The notes beneath the pieces are model-generated. The model saw only the letters and a list, made by a program, of their open reading frames with translations, was not told the DNA's origin and searched no databases. The position numbers and the translations under genes were made by a program. This document shows positions 18,268-27,303 of a DNA stretch of 64,000 nucleotides, piece by piece. Within the stretch, counting starts at the first letter, position 1. Every line of letters begins with the position of its first letter. This DNA is from Alphaproteobacteria bacterium (lineage in GTDB: Bacteria > Pseudomonadota > Alphaproteobacteria > Micavibrionales > Micavibrionaceae). The stretch covers positions 1 through 64,000 of the forward strand of contig JASBUS010000061.1 in NCBI GenBank assembly GCA_030147745.1, read 5' to 3'.

Positions 18268-18573
18268 ATGGATCAATTCTTTATCTATATCTATCCCCTA
18301 GTAACGATTATCTCGGTCATCGGGTATTTACCACAAATAAAGACATTAATCACAACGCGCACAAATTGCGCGGATATCGCGTTATCATCATGGACGCTTT
18401 GGCTGGTGAGCTCTGCGATTTCGGTCGGCTATGGTCTATTTTACCTGAAAGACACCATGTTCATCATCACATGCGCGGCGAATTTATTTCTGGTTGGTAC
18501 CGTTATCGCCTTGGTCATATACCGCCGCCAGCAATGGACCGCACTAGAAAGCGCAAATGCGCTTAACGTTTGA
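18268..18573 (+). CDS. Three-helix PQ-loop/SemiSWEET-like transporter
   Basis: 101 residues with three membrane helices (about 6-22, 40-58 and 67-85). Helix 1 ends in the PQ-loop motif YLPQIKTL, and helix 2 has ALSSWTLWLVSS, as in SemiSWEET and MtN3-like proteins, which work as dimers and move sugars or small solutes. GGAGG lies just before the ATG. A competing frame at 18228-18566 is rejected because it lacks membrane character. Confidence 0.7.
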   Translation: MDQFFIYIYPLVTIISVIGYLPQIKTLITTRTNCADIALSSWTLWLVSSAISVGYGLFYLKDTMFIITCAANLFLVGTVIALVIYRRQQWTALESANALNV

Positions 18574-18586
18574 CCGTTAAGCGCAT
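18557..18586. terminator. Hairpin between SemiSWEET-like gene and spoVR
   Basis: A perfect 12-bp stem (ATGCGCTTAACG and its complement) with a 6-nt loop overlaps the end of the plus-strand gene. No U-tract follows on the plus strand, so it may act mainly as a shared 3' end structure. Confidence 0.55.
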
Positions 18587-18619
18587 CGTTTCGGGAGTTG
18601 AAACTGTTTTGCGCAAGAA

Positions 18620-20302
18620 TTAGTGACGATAAAGCGCACGTTCGTTTTTACGGCGCGCAGCTTCGTTCACTGGTGGTAATGGGCACTGAACCTCGCTCAC
18701 GACTTCATCATTAGCAACCGTTTGAATAATCACTGGATGCTCCCACAAACGGTGAATATGCTTGGTAATCTCGCTAATATGTTTTTGCTCAAGCGGCTTC
18801 TTATCATGCTGCTGGTGCTGAATAACCAAACGGCGGTCCGTTTTATCGTAATATTCAGCAACGCCCATAACCGGCATTAATTCGTCTAAGCGATATTGTG
18901 CTGATAATGTTTCGCGCACTTTATAGAAGCCTTGTTTATCGTGGATACCCAAAATCTCAATAAATCTGCTATCACTATCATCTTCCATTGCGAAGAAGCG
19001 GAAATCACGCATTAATTTAGGTGACAAATATTGCTGGATGAAGCTTTCATCCTTGAAATGGTCACGCGCATGTTTCATGGCTTCCAACCAATCTTGACCC
19101 GCAAGATAAGGGAAGAAGGTTTTGTCTTCTTCGGTTGGATTCTCACAAATACGCTTAATGTCATGGAACATCGCAAAGCCAAGCGCATAAGGGTTAATAC
19201 CGTTATAAATTGGCACTTCCTTAGGCTGACCATCTGGGCCCGCAACCGTAACTGTGTCATTAATGCCTGGCTGACGCACAACGCCACCATGCGAGTCCAT
19301 GAATTCAATCATCATACCATGATCGATCAATTTCAATTCTTCCAAATCATGAACGATTTGATGGTGCCAGAAAGATGCCCAACCCTCGTTCATCACTTGT
19401 GTTTGACGCTGCGGGTGGAAATATGTCGCAACTTCACACATCATGCGCATGATTTTACGTTTCCACTCTGGTAAATGCGGTGCATTATCCGCAATATAAC
19501 CAAGCAGATTTTGTTCCATACCACAGTCAATAGGCTGCTCTGGTTTATCTGCTTTACGGTTAAATTGGTCTTTCAAATTCACGCCAGAGAAAATATCTGT
19601 GTCGCTTTCATATTTAGTCGATTTCGCCTTAAAAAAGTGATTAGCCGAAACCGAATGTGTTTGCAGCGCATGGCAGCTATCAAGCAATTGTTCAACTTCT
19701 TGATACCCAAAGCGGCTTTCACATTCATAGATAAAATCGCGCAAATCACGTGAAAGCGGGATAATATCCGATGCATTTGTATATTCTTTGAACATATAGT
19801 TATCGCGGAAGAAGTTATTATGCCCAAAGCTCGCATGCGCGATCACCAAAATTTGCATCATAGGTGAGTTGCTTTCCATACAATACGCAATTGCAGGGTC
19901 ACTATTGATCACGATTTCAAACGCCAAGTTACGTGTGCGTTTATATTCATTTTCATGCTGCATACGCTTTTTCGCGAATGACCAGTGTTCATAGTTTACA
20001 GGCAAACCAACGCTTGTATAAGCATCAAGCATTTGCTCCGCGCTGATCACTTCAATTGTGTTCTCATATGTCTCTAGACCATATTTTTCTTTGGCAATAA
20101 TACCGCAGACTTTTTCGACCACGCCAAGCCATGTATCTGGCAAATCAGCACTCGGGCTAACGCCTTCTTTCAACAACACGGGATAATCCCATGTTTTGGC
20201 CTTATTTGCGTTAATGAATATTTGCCAGCCATCCTGATAATTATCCAATAACGTTTTGATCGACTTTAAATAGCCTTCTTCTTTTTTCTTGCTCTTCGAC
20301 AT
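18620..20302 (-). CDS. spoVR: SpoVR family protein
   Basis: About 560 residues, full length for the SpoVR/YcgB family. Typical stretches are the N-terminal helical region, IVIAHASFGHNNFF, NEGWASFWHH and NPYALGFAMFHDIKR. The exact biochemical role is unknown; in Bacillus it affects spore cortex, and in proteobacteria it travels with PrkA and YeaH in a stress or stationary-phase module, as here. ATG 20302 (GGAG upstream) is preferred to 20341. It ends the operon. Confidence 0.92.
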   Translation of the reverse strand: MSKSKKKEEGYLKSIKTLLDNYQDGWQIFINANKAKTWDYPVLLKEGVSPSADLPDTWLGVVEKVCGIIAKEKYGLETYENTIEVISAEQMLDAYTSVGLPVNYEHWSFAKKRMQHENEYKRTRNLAFEIVINSDPAIAYCMESNSPMMQILVIAHASFGHNNFFRDNYMFKEYTNASDIIPLSRDLRDFIYECESRFGYQEVEQLLDSCHALQTHSVSANHFFKAKSTKYESDTDIFSGVNLKDQFNRKADKPEQPIDCGMEQNLLGYIADNAPHLPEWKRKIMRMMCEVATYFHPQRQTQVMNEGWASFWHHQIVHDLEELKLIDHGMMIEFMDSHGGVVRQPGINDTVTVAGPDGQPKEVPIYNGINPYALGFAMFHDIKRICENPTEEDKTFFPYLAGQDWLEAMKHARDHFKDESFIQQYLSPKLMRDFRFFAMEDDSDSRFIEILGIHDKQGFYKVRETLSAQYRLDELMPVMGVAEYYDKTDRRLVIQHQQHDKKPLEQKHISEITKHIHRLWEHPVIIQTVANDEVVSEVQCPLPPVNEAARRKNERALYRH

Positions 20303-20347
20303 TAGCTGTCTCCGTTCGTTCAACGTCCCGTGTATACTCAATTTTTA

Positions 20348-21847
20348 TTATATTTTTGGCTCAAAGCGCATTTGTGCACCGCGGCTGCTTACACCAGCTG
20401 AAGGACCATTTTCCTTATTCGCAGGCGTAAAGAATTCGCGGAAAACCGTGTAAACATCACGTGTTTGCTTAATCCGGCCCATAAAGAATTTGCCCGGATT
20501 TTCACCTTCAATACGCTTATATGTTTCCCAAAGATCTGAGCGGTTAGGGTCGCCCCAAGCTTGCCCACTCTTTGTTTCAGCATAGAAAAACGCCTGCATT
20601 TGCGGTAACAATTCACCAATCAATGACATCGTTTTTGAATTGTCATTTGGTGAGTTATCGCCATCCGAGCATTGTGCTGTATAGATGTTATAATCAGCCG
20701 CACGATAACGCTCTTCAAGAATTTCTTTGGTCAACTCAAGCGCAGGAGATACAAGTGTACCGCCGCTTTCACGGTTGTTAAAGAATTCGTCCGATGTTAC
20801 TTCTTTTGCCGTTGTCGTATGCGCAATGTAAACAACTTCAACTTTGCCTTCGCCATACTTCTCTTGCAAGAAATGGTATAAAAGCCAATAGAAGATTGTT
20901 GAATCTTTCATCATCTCTTCATTGATCGAACCTGATGTATCACGTACACAGAACATTACGGCTTTATCCGCAGGCACTGGGCGTTCATCATAATTGCGGA
21001 AACGTAAATCTGTCGCCTTATTCCATTTCGGGATTAAGCCTTTAGATTTATCAAGCGCATCAATCTCGCTATCTAGACGGTCAATAATCGCGACATCATC
21101 TTCAGATAATACAGAACGATATTCATTATCCAAATTGCTGACAAGATCACTCATAGTCGACAATTTTTCTGCAACCGTCATAGCTTGATAAGTTTCATCT
21201 TGCGCTAGGTCGGGGTAAAGATCCTGATCCGCAACATAATTGCGGAAGATGTCATATTCTTCCTCAAGCTTTTTGATGATTTTCTTTTCAATCGGCTTAC
21301 GTGATGCTTTCTGACGCATTTTTTGCGATGTTTTCGAACGCACCAAATCCATACGGTTTGGCGTACCGTCTTTTACAAAGCCTGCGCGATGCTGTTCAGT
21401 TTCATCTGAATCTTGGCTTTTGCGTTCCAAATTCGGCAATTCCAAATCCTTAAAGATCATTTCTTTAAGTTCATCACCAGTCAGTTGGAAAACATAACCT
21501 TCTTCGCCATCGCCTTGGTCTGATGGTTCGCCTTCGCCTGAACCACCGCCGCCACCGCCGCCTGGCGGCTTAGGCAATTTATCACCTGCGTTAAATTCTT
21601 CGTTCCCTGGGTGAACACGACGGTTGATACCGCCACGACCATGCACGATGGAAGGTTCAAACAAGTCTTCTTTTGGTATTGGAATATCGACGCTTTCCTT
21701 GCCGATCTGCTCGACGCCCTTGCCGCTGCCCAAATATTGGTCAACCGCTTTACGGACGGATTTCTGATGGCGTTTTAACAAACGCTCACGGCTAGATACA
21801 TAGCGGTCAGACTGAGACTCACGTCGTCTATCAACTACTTTAGCCAT
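20348..21847 (-). CDS. yeaH: YeaH/YhbH family protein (DUF444)
   Basis: 499 residues. A basic N-terminal part (VDRRRESQSDRYVSSRERLLKR) is followed by a glycine-rich spacer (96-105). The C-terminal half is VWA-like, with the MIDAS string RDTSGS (near residue 304). The family always travels with PrkA and SpoVR. A GGGAG ribosome binding site is present. In E. coli, YeaG and YeaH affect survival under nitrogen starvation and other stresses. The start of the downstream spoVR gene lies 45 bp past its stop. Confidence 0.92.
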   Translation of the reverse strand: MAKVVDRRRESQSDRYVSSRERLLKRHQKSVRKAVDQYLGSGKGVEQIGKESVDIPIPKEDLFEPSIVHGRGGINRRVHPGNEEFNAGDKLPKPPGGGGGGGSGEGEPSDQGDGEEGYVFQLTGDELKEMIFKDLELPNLERKSQDSDETEQHRAGFVKDGTPNRMDLVRSKTSQKMRQKASRKPIEKKIIKKLEEEYDIFRNYVADQDLYPDLAQDETYQAMTVAEKLSTMSDLVSNLDNEYRSVLSEDDVAIIDRLDSEIDALDKSKGLIPKWNKATDLRFRNYDERPVPADKAVMFCVRDTSGSINEEMMKDSTIFYWLLYHFLQEKYGEGKVEVVYIAHTTTAKEVTSDEFFNNRESGGTLVSPALELTKEILEERYRAADYNIYTAQCSDGDNSPNDNSKTMSLIGELLPQMQAFFYAETKSGQAWGDPNRSDLWETYKRIEGENPGKFFMGRIKQTRDVYTVFREFFTPANKENGPSAGVSSRGAQMRFEPKI

Positions 21848-21930
21848 AAGGCAACTCCCTGATTTTTTGATTCACGCCTTCTGCACAAACGTCGGCACAG
21901 GCGTTTTTTTTATTATTTTAGTAGTAGATG

Positions 21931-21968
21931 TAAACGGGGCACGAGCGTTATAGCTGACGCCCCGTTTA
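21931..21968 (-). terminator. Hairpin between prkA and yeaH (attenuator candidate)
   Basis: A 10-bp perfect stem (TAAACGGGGC / GCCCCGTTTA) lies 10 bp after the prkA stop. A U-rich stretch (AAAATAATAAAAAAAA on the transcript side, in DNA terms T-rich on the opposite strand) is not directly adjacent. It may stabilise the prkA message or partly end transcription before yeaH-spoVR. Confidence 0.45.
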
Positions 21969-21978
21969 AAAAGATGGA

Positions 21979-23961
21979 TTAAGGCTGAATATGCGCGCAA
22001 GCGACTTTAATCATATTCGTTGTGTAGCCCTTAGCTTTCATGTTGTCGATGAAGCGGTTGAATTCTTCAGTTTGCTTCTCGTCACGGTTTGCATCATGAA
22101 TAATCAATGGCAAGATATCTTCCAGACGGCGCTCTACGCTCTGACGGATAACACTACCAAGTTTTTCATAGGCGTCCCAACGAACTTCTTGGCCTTGCGC
22201 ACGTTGCTTAAGCACATAGAAAACAACATCTTGACGGAATTGTTGTGGGTTCGAGATATTCGCACCGCGCTCAATTTCACCAAGCTTAGCTTCTAGCTGT
22301 GGACGACCAAGCAATTTACCTGAAACTTCTTTGTCGTTAAATTCAGTTTCTTGCAACCAAGATTCCGCCATAGAGATATAACGGTCAAAACGGTTTTGAA
22401 GGAAGCTGTCATCAGCATTTGTAAATGCTGTAACAATTTCTTCGCTCAAGAAACGCTTATATTCTGGTGCCATTTTCTCATCGATATAGGCAATCAAAGC
22501 ATCCTGATTTGGAACGCGTTTGTCACGAATGATACGGTCTTTCAACACTTCCATCAATGTGATTGGATCTGCTTCAAGAATACCTTGGTTTACACGTGCG
22601 TTGAAAGTTTCAGTCAATGTTTTGAAGTTGAAACGTGTTGATGCACCTGACATACCCAAATCTAGAGGCTCTCTCGATTTCAATTCTTTGTAGCTAGGTA
22701 CATTACGTTTCGCGCCTTCAGCCATACGACCATCAAGCACATCAGCAATAACGTCTGGAGCCGCATCGCCCATATAGTCTTCACCTGCTGGAAGAATACG
22801 AGATACAACCGCAAATTTCGCAAGCATGTCCAATGTTCTTGGTGCAATGGCTTTGTTGCTGTAACCACTTTCATCAAGCATTTTTTGGTAAATTTGCTTT
22901 TCTTCAGTGTAGCGCATTGAATATGGCACATTGACAATATTCACACGGTCAAGGATCGCTTCGTTTTTCTGATCAGCAGAGAAGCTCTTCCATTCGCTTT
23001 CGTTTGAGTGCGCAAGAATAAGTGCATCCAAAGGAATTGTACCGATTTGTTCTGTACCTGTATATTTACGGGCCTGCATTGCTTCCAAAAGTGGGTTCAA
23101 TACTTTTAGAGGCGCCTTGAACATTTCAACGAATTCCATCACACCTTGGTGACCTTTAGCAAAACCGCCAGAGAATAGATATGTATCCACATCATCCTGC
23201 GCTGTGCCTTCACCAAGCTTGTTGATGTCAACTTTACCAACCAATGTTGAAATATCTTGGTTGTTTTCGTCACCTGGTTCAACTTTGGCAACGCCAATTT
23301 GCTTGTCCATCGATGGATAAACTTTTACAACCTCAAACACTTCGTCAACGTTACCGCCGCCTTCTTCAAGACGCTTAAGCGCCCAAGGAGAAGCTGGCAA
23401 CTTCATGTAACGCTTAGGCACGTTATATTCGCTTGCAAGAATGTCTTTGATTTCCGGTGTATTGAATAGGCCTAGTGGGCTCTCATTGATCGGAGAGACT
23501 TCACCTTTATGTGGGCCTGATTTAACGCGCAGAACGTAAATCGGGTTTTGTTCCATAAGCTCTTTAACGCGCTCACCCAAAGATGATTTACCACCACCAA
23601 CTGGACCAAGTAAATAAAGAATCTGTTTAAGATATTCTGAACCTTCAGCAGCACCACGAACGTGAGAAACGATTTTCTCAATTGTTTCTTCCATGCCATA
23701 GAAGTCATCAAACGCAGGATAGCGTGCAATTGTTTTGCCCATGAAAATTGTGTTCATACGGCCTTTTTCTTTGGACGTATCAATGATCTCAGGCTCGCCA
23801 AACGCTTTCAACAAACGTTCTGCAGGACCTGCATATGCCATGTGATCTTCTTTACATAGGTTTAGGTAGTCACCTAAAGACAATACCTCTTCTTTGCGCT
23901 TATCAAAATCTGCTTTATAAGCATCAAAGATTGACGCGCTTTTCTTCGCCTCAGCCATCAT
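21979..23961 (-). CDS. prkA: PrkA family serine protein kinase (YeaG)
   Basis: 660 residues. An AAA+-like N-terminal domain has Walker A GPVGGGKSS (119-127), then the PrkA core with YTGTEQIGTIPLDALILAHSNE and DRVNIVNVPY, and a C-terminal kinase-like domain (about 420-660). The length is close to YeaG (644). First gene of the prkA-yeaH-spoVR operon. AGGGAG precedes two consecutive ATG codons, so the start may be either of them. Confidence 0.93.
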   Translation of the reverse strand: MMAEAKKSASIFDAYKADFDKRKEEVLSLGDYLNLCKEDHMAYAGPAERLLKAFGEPEIIDTSKEKGRMNTIFMGKTIARYPAFDDFYGMEETIEKIVSHVRGAAEGSEYLKQILYLLGPVGGGKSSLGERVKELMEQNPIYVLRVKSGPHKGEVSPINESPLGLFNTPEIKDILASEYNVPKRYMKLPASPWALKRLEEGGGNVDEVFEVVKVYPSMDKQIGVAKVEPGDENNQDISTLVGKVDINKLGEGTAQDDVDTYLFSGGFAKGHQGVMEFVEMFKAPLKVLNPLLEAMQARKYTGTEQIGTIPLDALILAHSNESEWKSFSADQKNEAILDRVNIVNVPYSMRYTEEKQIYQKMLDESGYSNKAIAPRTLDMLAKFAVVSRILPAGEDYMGDAAPDVIADVLDGRMAEGAKRNVPSYKELKSREPLDLGMSGASTRFNFKTLTETFNARVNQGILEADPITLMEVLKDRIIRDKRVPNQDALIAYIDEKMAPEYKRFLSEEIVTAFTNADDSFLQNRFDRYISMAESWLQETEFNDKEVSGKLLGRPQLEAKLGEIERGANISNPQQFRQDVVFYVLKQRAQGQEVRWDAYEKLGSVIRQSVERRLEDILPLIIHDANRDEKQTEEFNRFIDNMKAKGYTTNMIKVACAHIQP

Positions 23962-24289
23962 AAATCTCCCTGAAATTCATACTCGTTAAAATTTTTATTT
24001 TTTATACACTTAAGGAAAGGGGGCATATTTGTCAATGACGTTTCTTGAAATATTCATAAGTAATGCACCCCAAAGTTAACATAACAGCAACCTGTGAAAA
24101 TGGTTTTTTGTAACTTAATTTTATGATTATGGATATAAAATCCACAACAAATCCTCATTCAACCGCCCAAAGTATAACGAATCTGGAATATATAAATATA
24201 CTAATAAAACGGACGCTAGAATTAACATATTCACGCGCCCGTTTAGGATGTTTTTTTATCAAAAAACTCTGTTTATTTTTATAATATTT
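23962..24289. other. AT-rich intergenic region upstream of prkA
   Basis: No gene seen. On the minus strand there is a perfect -35 TTGACA (plus 24030-24035) but only a poor -10 (TAAGTG) 17 bp on, so a regulated promoter needing an activator is possible for prkA. A hairpin near 24208-24245 is described separately. Confidence 0.4.
24208..24245 (-). terminator. Probable terminator of the DUF481 gene
   Basis: AAACGG and CCGTTT arms, then a one-base mismatch and CGC/GCG pairs, form an interrupted stem followed by TTTTATTAG on the minus strand. Confidence 0.5.
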
Positions 24290-25354
24290 CTATGGCCATT
24301 CATAACCAAGCTTCAAGGAATAAATCGTATCATCCTCAACTGTGCCTGCCGCAGGTTCATTATCCCAGTCAAAATCAACCTGACCGGTTGCAACAATGCC
24401 GCGGCGCAGCGGAACACGTATGCCTGACTGACTTTCAAATAAATAGGCCTCTGTATTTTCGGCGGGCGTATTTAAACTATGCTCATGGAACAAACGGAAT
24501 AAATCATCATAGAATTTTTGATTATAGCCAAATGCCCAGTTATAGGTCCATTCAGAGTCATCCTTGTCATTCTCTAAACGTTCATGCAGATAACCAGGGC
24601 CGACCACAAATTTCATATCGAGATCTTCACGCTGGAAAATGTGATAACCCAAACCCGTTGTTGCATTGGTACGAAGGTCAATCTGCGCTAAGTCATCTTG
24701 CGTAAACTTCACTTTCGAACCAATAAACCAACGTGGCGAGAAATTATATTCATGGTTAATCGATAAGTGGCGGTTATCAACGCTCACCGTATCACCATCC
24801 TCTTCGCGGTTATATTCACCCTTAAATTTCAGATCATGCTTTTCAATTTTGGTCATCAATGTTGCATCAAGGTTCAGCGCACTATTCTCGCTATTACCGC
24901 GTTTAAGGTTATAACCCAAATTAACATTACCTGAGAAATCAGCGCCCCAGAAACCAAAGCCTTGCGCTGCATCGTCTGCTGCAGCATCTGGCGCAGCAAC
25001 AACTTTACTTGCAGCCTGCATGGCGATTTCCTGTGCCTGCGCATCATTTTGCGGTGCGATTGCCGTAACTGCAGCAACATCTTGCACGACTGGCGCAGCT
25101 TGCGCCTGCGCAATATAGCGGGCAATTTCAGCCGCACGATCTTGCCCATCAGCATATGCACCTTTTACCAAATCTAGTGGCAAATCAAATGTGCCATAAG
25201 TCGTTTTAATCGTGATCTGCTGATCCGCATAGCTGATGATTTCACCGCTAAAATGGTCGCCATTATGAAGAAAGACCTTATCCATCGCCTCAGCAGGCGC
25301 ACAAATAGCCAATGCGGATAGGCCACAAAGTAGAGAAAGAGAATTTTTAATCAT
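24290..25354 (-). CDS. DUF481 outer-membrane protein (YdiY-like)
   Basis: 354 residues. A signal peptide ends at APAEA. A small SH3-like domain (VFLHNGDHFSGEIISY, about 27-65) is followed by an Ala/Gln-rich linker and a C-terminal DUF481 beta-barrel of alternating strands, such as DFSGNVNLGYNLKRGNSEN and KFKGEYNREEDGD. The last residues are LGYEWP; a terminal aromatic is usual for barrels. E. coli YdiY is the best-known relative and is acid-inducible. It lies 10 bp after the antiporter stop on the same strand, so the two are likely cotranscribed. Confidence 0.85.
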   Translation of the reverse strand: MIKNSLSLLCGLSALAICAPAEAMDKVFLHNGDHFSGEIISYADQQITIKTTYGTFDLPLDLVKGAYADGQDRAAEIARYIAQAQAAPVVQDVAAVTAIAPQNDAQAQEIAMQAASKVVAAPDAAADDAAQGFGFWGADFSGNVNLGYNLKRGNSENSALNLDATLMTKIEKHDLKFKGEYNREEDGDTVSVDNRHLSINHEYNFSPRWFIGSKVKFTQDDLAQIDLRTNATTGLGYHIFQREDLDMKFVVGPGYLHERLENDKDDSEWTYNWAFGYNQKFYDDLFRLFHEHSLNTPAENTEAYLFESQSGIRVPLRRGIVATGQVDFDWDNEPAAGTVEDDTIYSLKLGYEWP

Positions 25355-25364
25355 GAGATTACGC

Positions 25365-27143
25365 TTATGCCTTGTGTCTGTTTGTTTTCACAACCTCAAC
25401 ATAACAAGGTTTGACGCCAGATAAAGCCTCTATACGGTGTTTATCAACGATATTTTCTGCTTCATCATAAGGAATGCCCGTTTGTTCAAGCAATCTACGC
25501 ACCAATTGCAGGCTTGATTCCAAGGTCTCAGGCACAACTGCATTTGCACCTTCTTCATAATAACATTCAATATGATGCGTATCACGCGAACGGATAATAA
25601 TGGGCAGCAACGCCCATTTTTCACGTAACGCATTCAAAATTTTGCGCGAAGATTCAAAATCATCAATCGTGATTACGGCGGCTTCGGCATCCTCGGCCTG
25701 TAATTTCTCCCACAGCATAATATTACGCGCATCACCACGAATAACTGGATAGCCTTCTTTCTTATATTTACTGACGACCAAACCATCTTTTTCAATGGCG
25801 ATATAGGGGATCTTTTGATCTTCTAGAATATTGGCGAGCGTTAAACCGACGCGGCCAAAACCCGCAATAATGATATGATCACGGCGCAATTCATCAAATT
25901 CAACATCGTCATCACGACGAACTTTTGAGAAACGATCGAACAAGAAAGACAAGCGCGTCGTAAATGGCGTTAACAAGAGCGAGACCGTCGCCACAACCAT
26001 GAAGAACTGCGCATCATCCTGCGGCATCAACCCGCCTGCAAGCGCAAGCCCAATCACAATCAAGGCAAACTCCCCACATTGCGCCAATAAAATTGCAGAC
26101 TTCGCGGCCTTAACACGCATGACCCCAAACATTCGCGCCAATGGGTAAAACAAAACAGTTTTCAGCGCAAAAATGCCAAAGACAGAGGCAAAGACCCAGA
26201 ACGGACGCTCCATAATTTCAGCAAAATTCGTCGCCATCCCCACAGATAAGAAAAATATCCCAAGCAGCATGCCCTTAAGCGGCTCAATAATCACTTCAAT
26301 CTCGTGACGATATTCCGTTTCAGCCAAAAGTAGCCCCGCCAAAAACGCCCCCAGCGCCGCAGATAAACCGAAATGGTGAGTAATCATCGCTGAGCCAATC
26401 ACCAAAAACAATATAATCGCGAGCAGCCATTCAACATTTTTCGACGGACTTAGTATACGCAAAGTGGGTTTAAAGAGTAACTTACCGCTGATAAAAATTG
26501 CGCTAATCACAAGCGTTGCCGAGCCCAGCGCCTTGAGCAACATTAAGGTCACACTATGGTCAGAAGATTTAACCGCAAAAGCGCCGACTAAAACCAATAT
26601 TGGTACAACCGCCAAATCTTGCATCAAAAGCACAGAGAAACATACGCGCCCCACTGGCCGCGAAATCAAGTGCCAATCACTTAAAAGCTGCATCACCACC
26701 GCCGTAGATGAAAGCGCAAATGCTGCGCCAATCAAGATAGATGTTGGCAAGCTGTTACCAAATTGCATCGCAATCGCAAAGATCACCCCCCCTGTAACCA
26801 AAATTTGTAACGTGCCTAGCCCCAACACATATTTACGAAGCTCCCAAAGGCGTGCAAAGGTTAATTCAAGACCAATCATAAAAAGCAGGAAGACAACGCC
26901 GAGCTCAGCCAACACAGGAATCAAACCACCATCGGTAATCACGAAATTTTTGAGAAACGGAATGTCATCACCAAGTGCACCTAAGCCAAATGGGCCAATT
27001 AACAAGCCACACATCAAATAACCAATAACAGGCGACACGCGCAGCTTTTGCAGCGCAGGGATAACCAAGCCCGAAAGGCCAAGGATCAATAGAATATCGG
27101 CCAAAAGATGCCACATATTATGTTCGGTCGAAATATCGGTCAT
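25365..27143 (-). CDS. CPA2 cation/proton antiporter with RCK domain (KefB/KefC-like)
   Basis: 592 residues. About 12 membrane helices (15-400) match the Na+/H+ exchanger fold; the motif GLELTFARLWELR and the GAAFALSSTAVVMQLL helix are typical. The C-terminal TrkA-N/RCK domain has the Rossmann string IIAGFGRVGLTLANIL and is followed by a DDxxS-rich regulatory region. The family moves K+ or Na+ out against protons; KefC is gated by glutathione adducts. No ancillary KefF/KefG gene lies beside it. It is divergent from the flippase operon. Confidence 0.9.
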   Translation of the reverse strand: MTDISTEHNMWHLLADILLILGLSGLVIPALQKLRVSPVIGYLMCGLLIGPFGLGALGDDIPFLKNFVITDGGLIPVLAELGVVFLLFMIGLELTFARLWELRKYVLGLGTLQILVTGGVIFAIAMQFGNSLPTSILIGAAFALSSTAVVMQLLSDWHLISRPVGRVCFSVLLMQDLAVVPILVLVGAFAVKSSDHSVTLMLLKALGSATLVISAIFISGKLLFKPTLRILSPSKNVEWLLAIILFLVIGSAMITHHFGLSAALGAFLAGLLLAETEYRHEIEVIIEPLKGMLLGIFFLSVGMATNFAEIMERPFWVFASVFGIFALKTVLFYPLARMFGVMRVKAAKSAILLAQCGEFALIVIGLALAGGLMPQDDAQFFMVVATVSLLLTPFTTRLSFLFDRFSKVRRDDDVEFDELRRDHIIIAGFGRVGLTLANILEDQKIPYIAIEKDGLVVSKYKKEGYPVIRGDARNIMLWEKLQAEDAEAAVITIDDFESSRKILNALREKWALLPIIIRSRDTHHIECYYEEGANAVVPETLESSLQLVRRLLEQTGIPYDEAENIVDKHRIEALSGVKPCYVEVVKTNRHKA

Positions 27144-27303
27144 GATGAATACAAATTGTGTGAAAGCGTTTAAATACGCCTATGAGTGTACGAGATACCC
27201 CCCTAAAAAGCCAGCGCTAAATTATTTTCCCGCCTGTGCGCAAAATCAGCTATAGTAAGACATCAGGCAGTTTCAGCCGCAATTTCACATCATTAAAACC
27301 ACT

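Noticed and set aside
18228-18566. Alternative frame over the SemiSWEET-like gene
   Set aside because: No membrane or domain pattern; the other frame has PQ-loop motif and GGAGG.
26464-27021. 185-codon frame opposite the antiporter
   Set aside because: Lies inside a well-conserved CPA2 gene and has low-complexity basic sequence.
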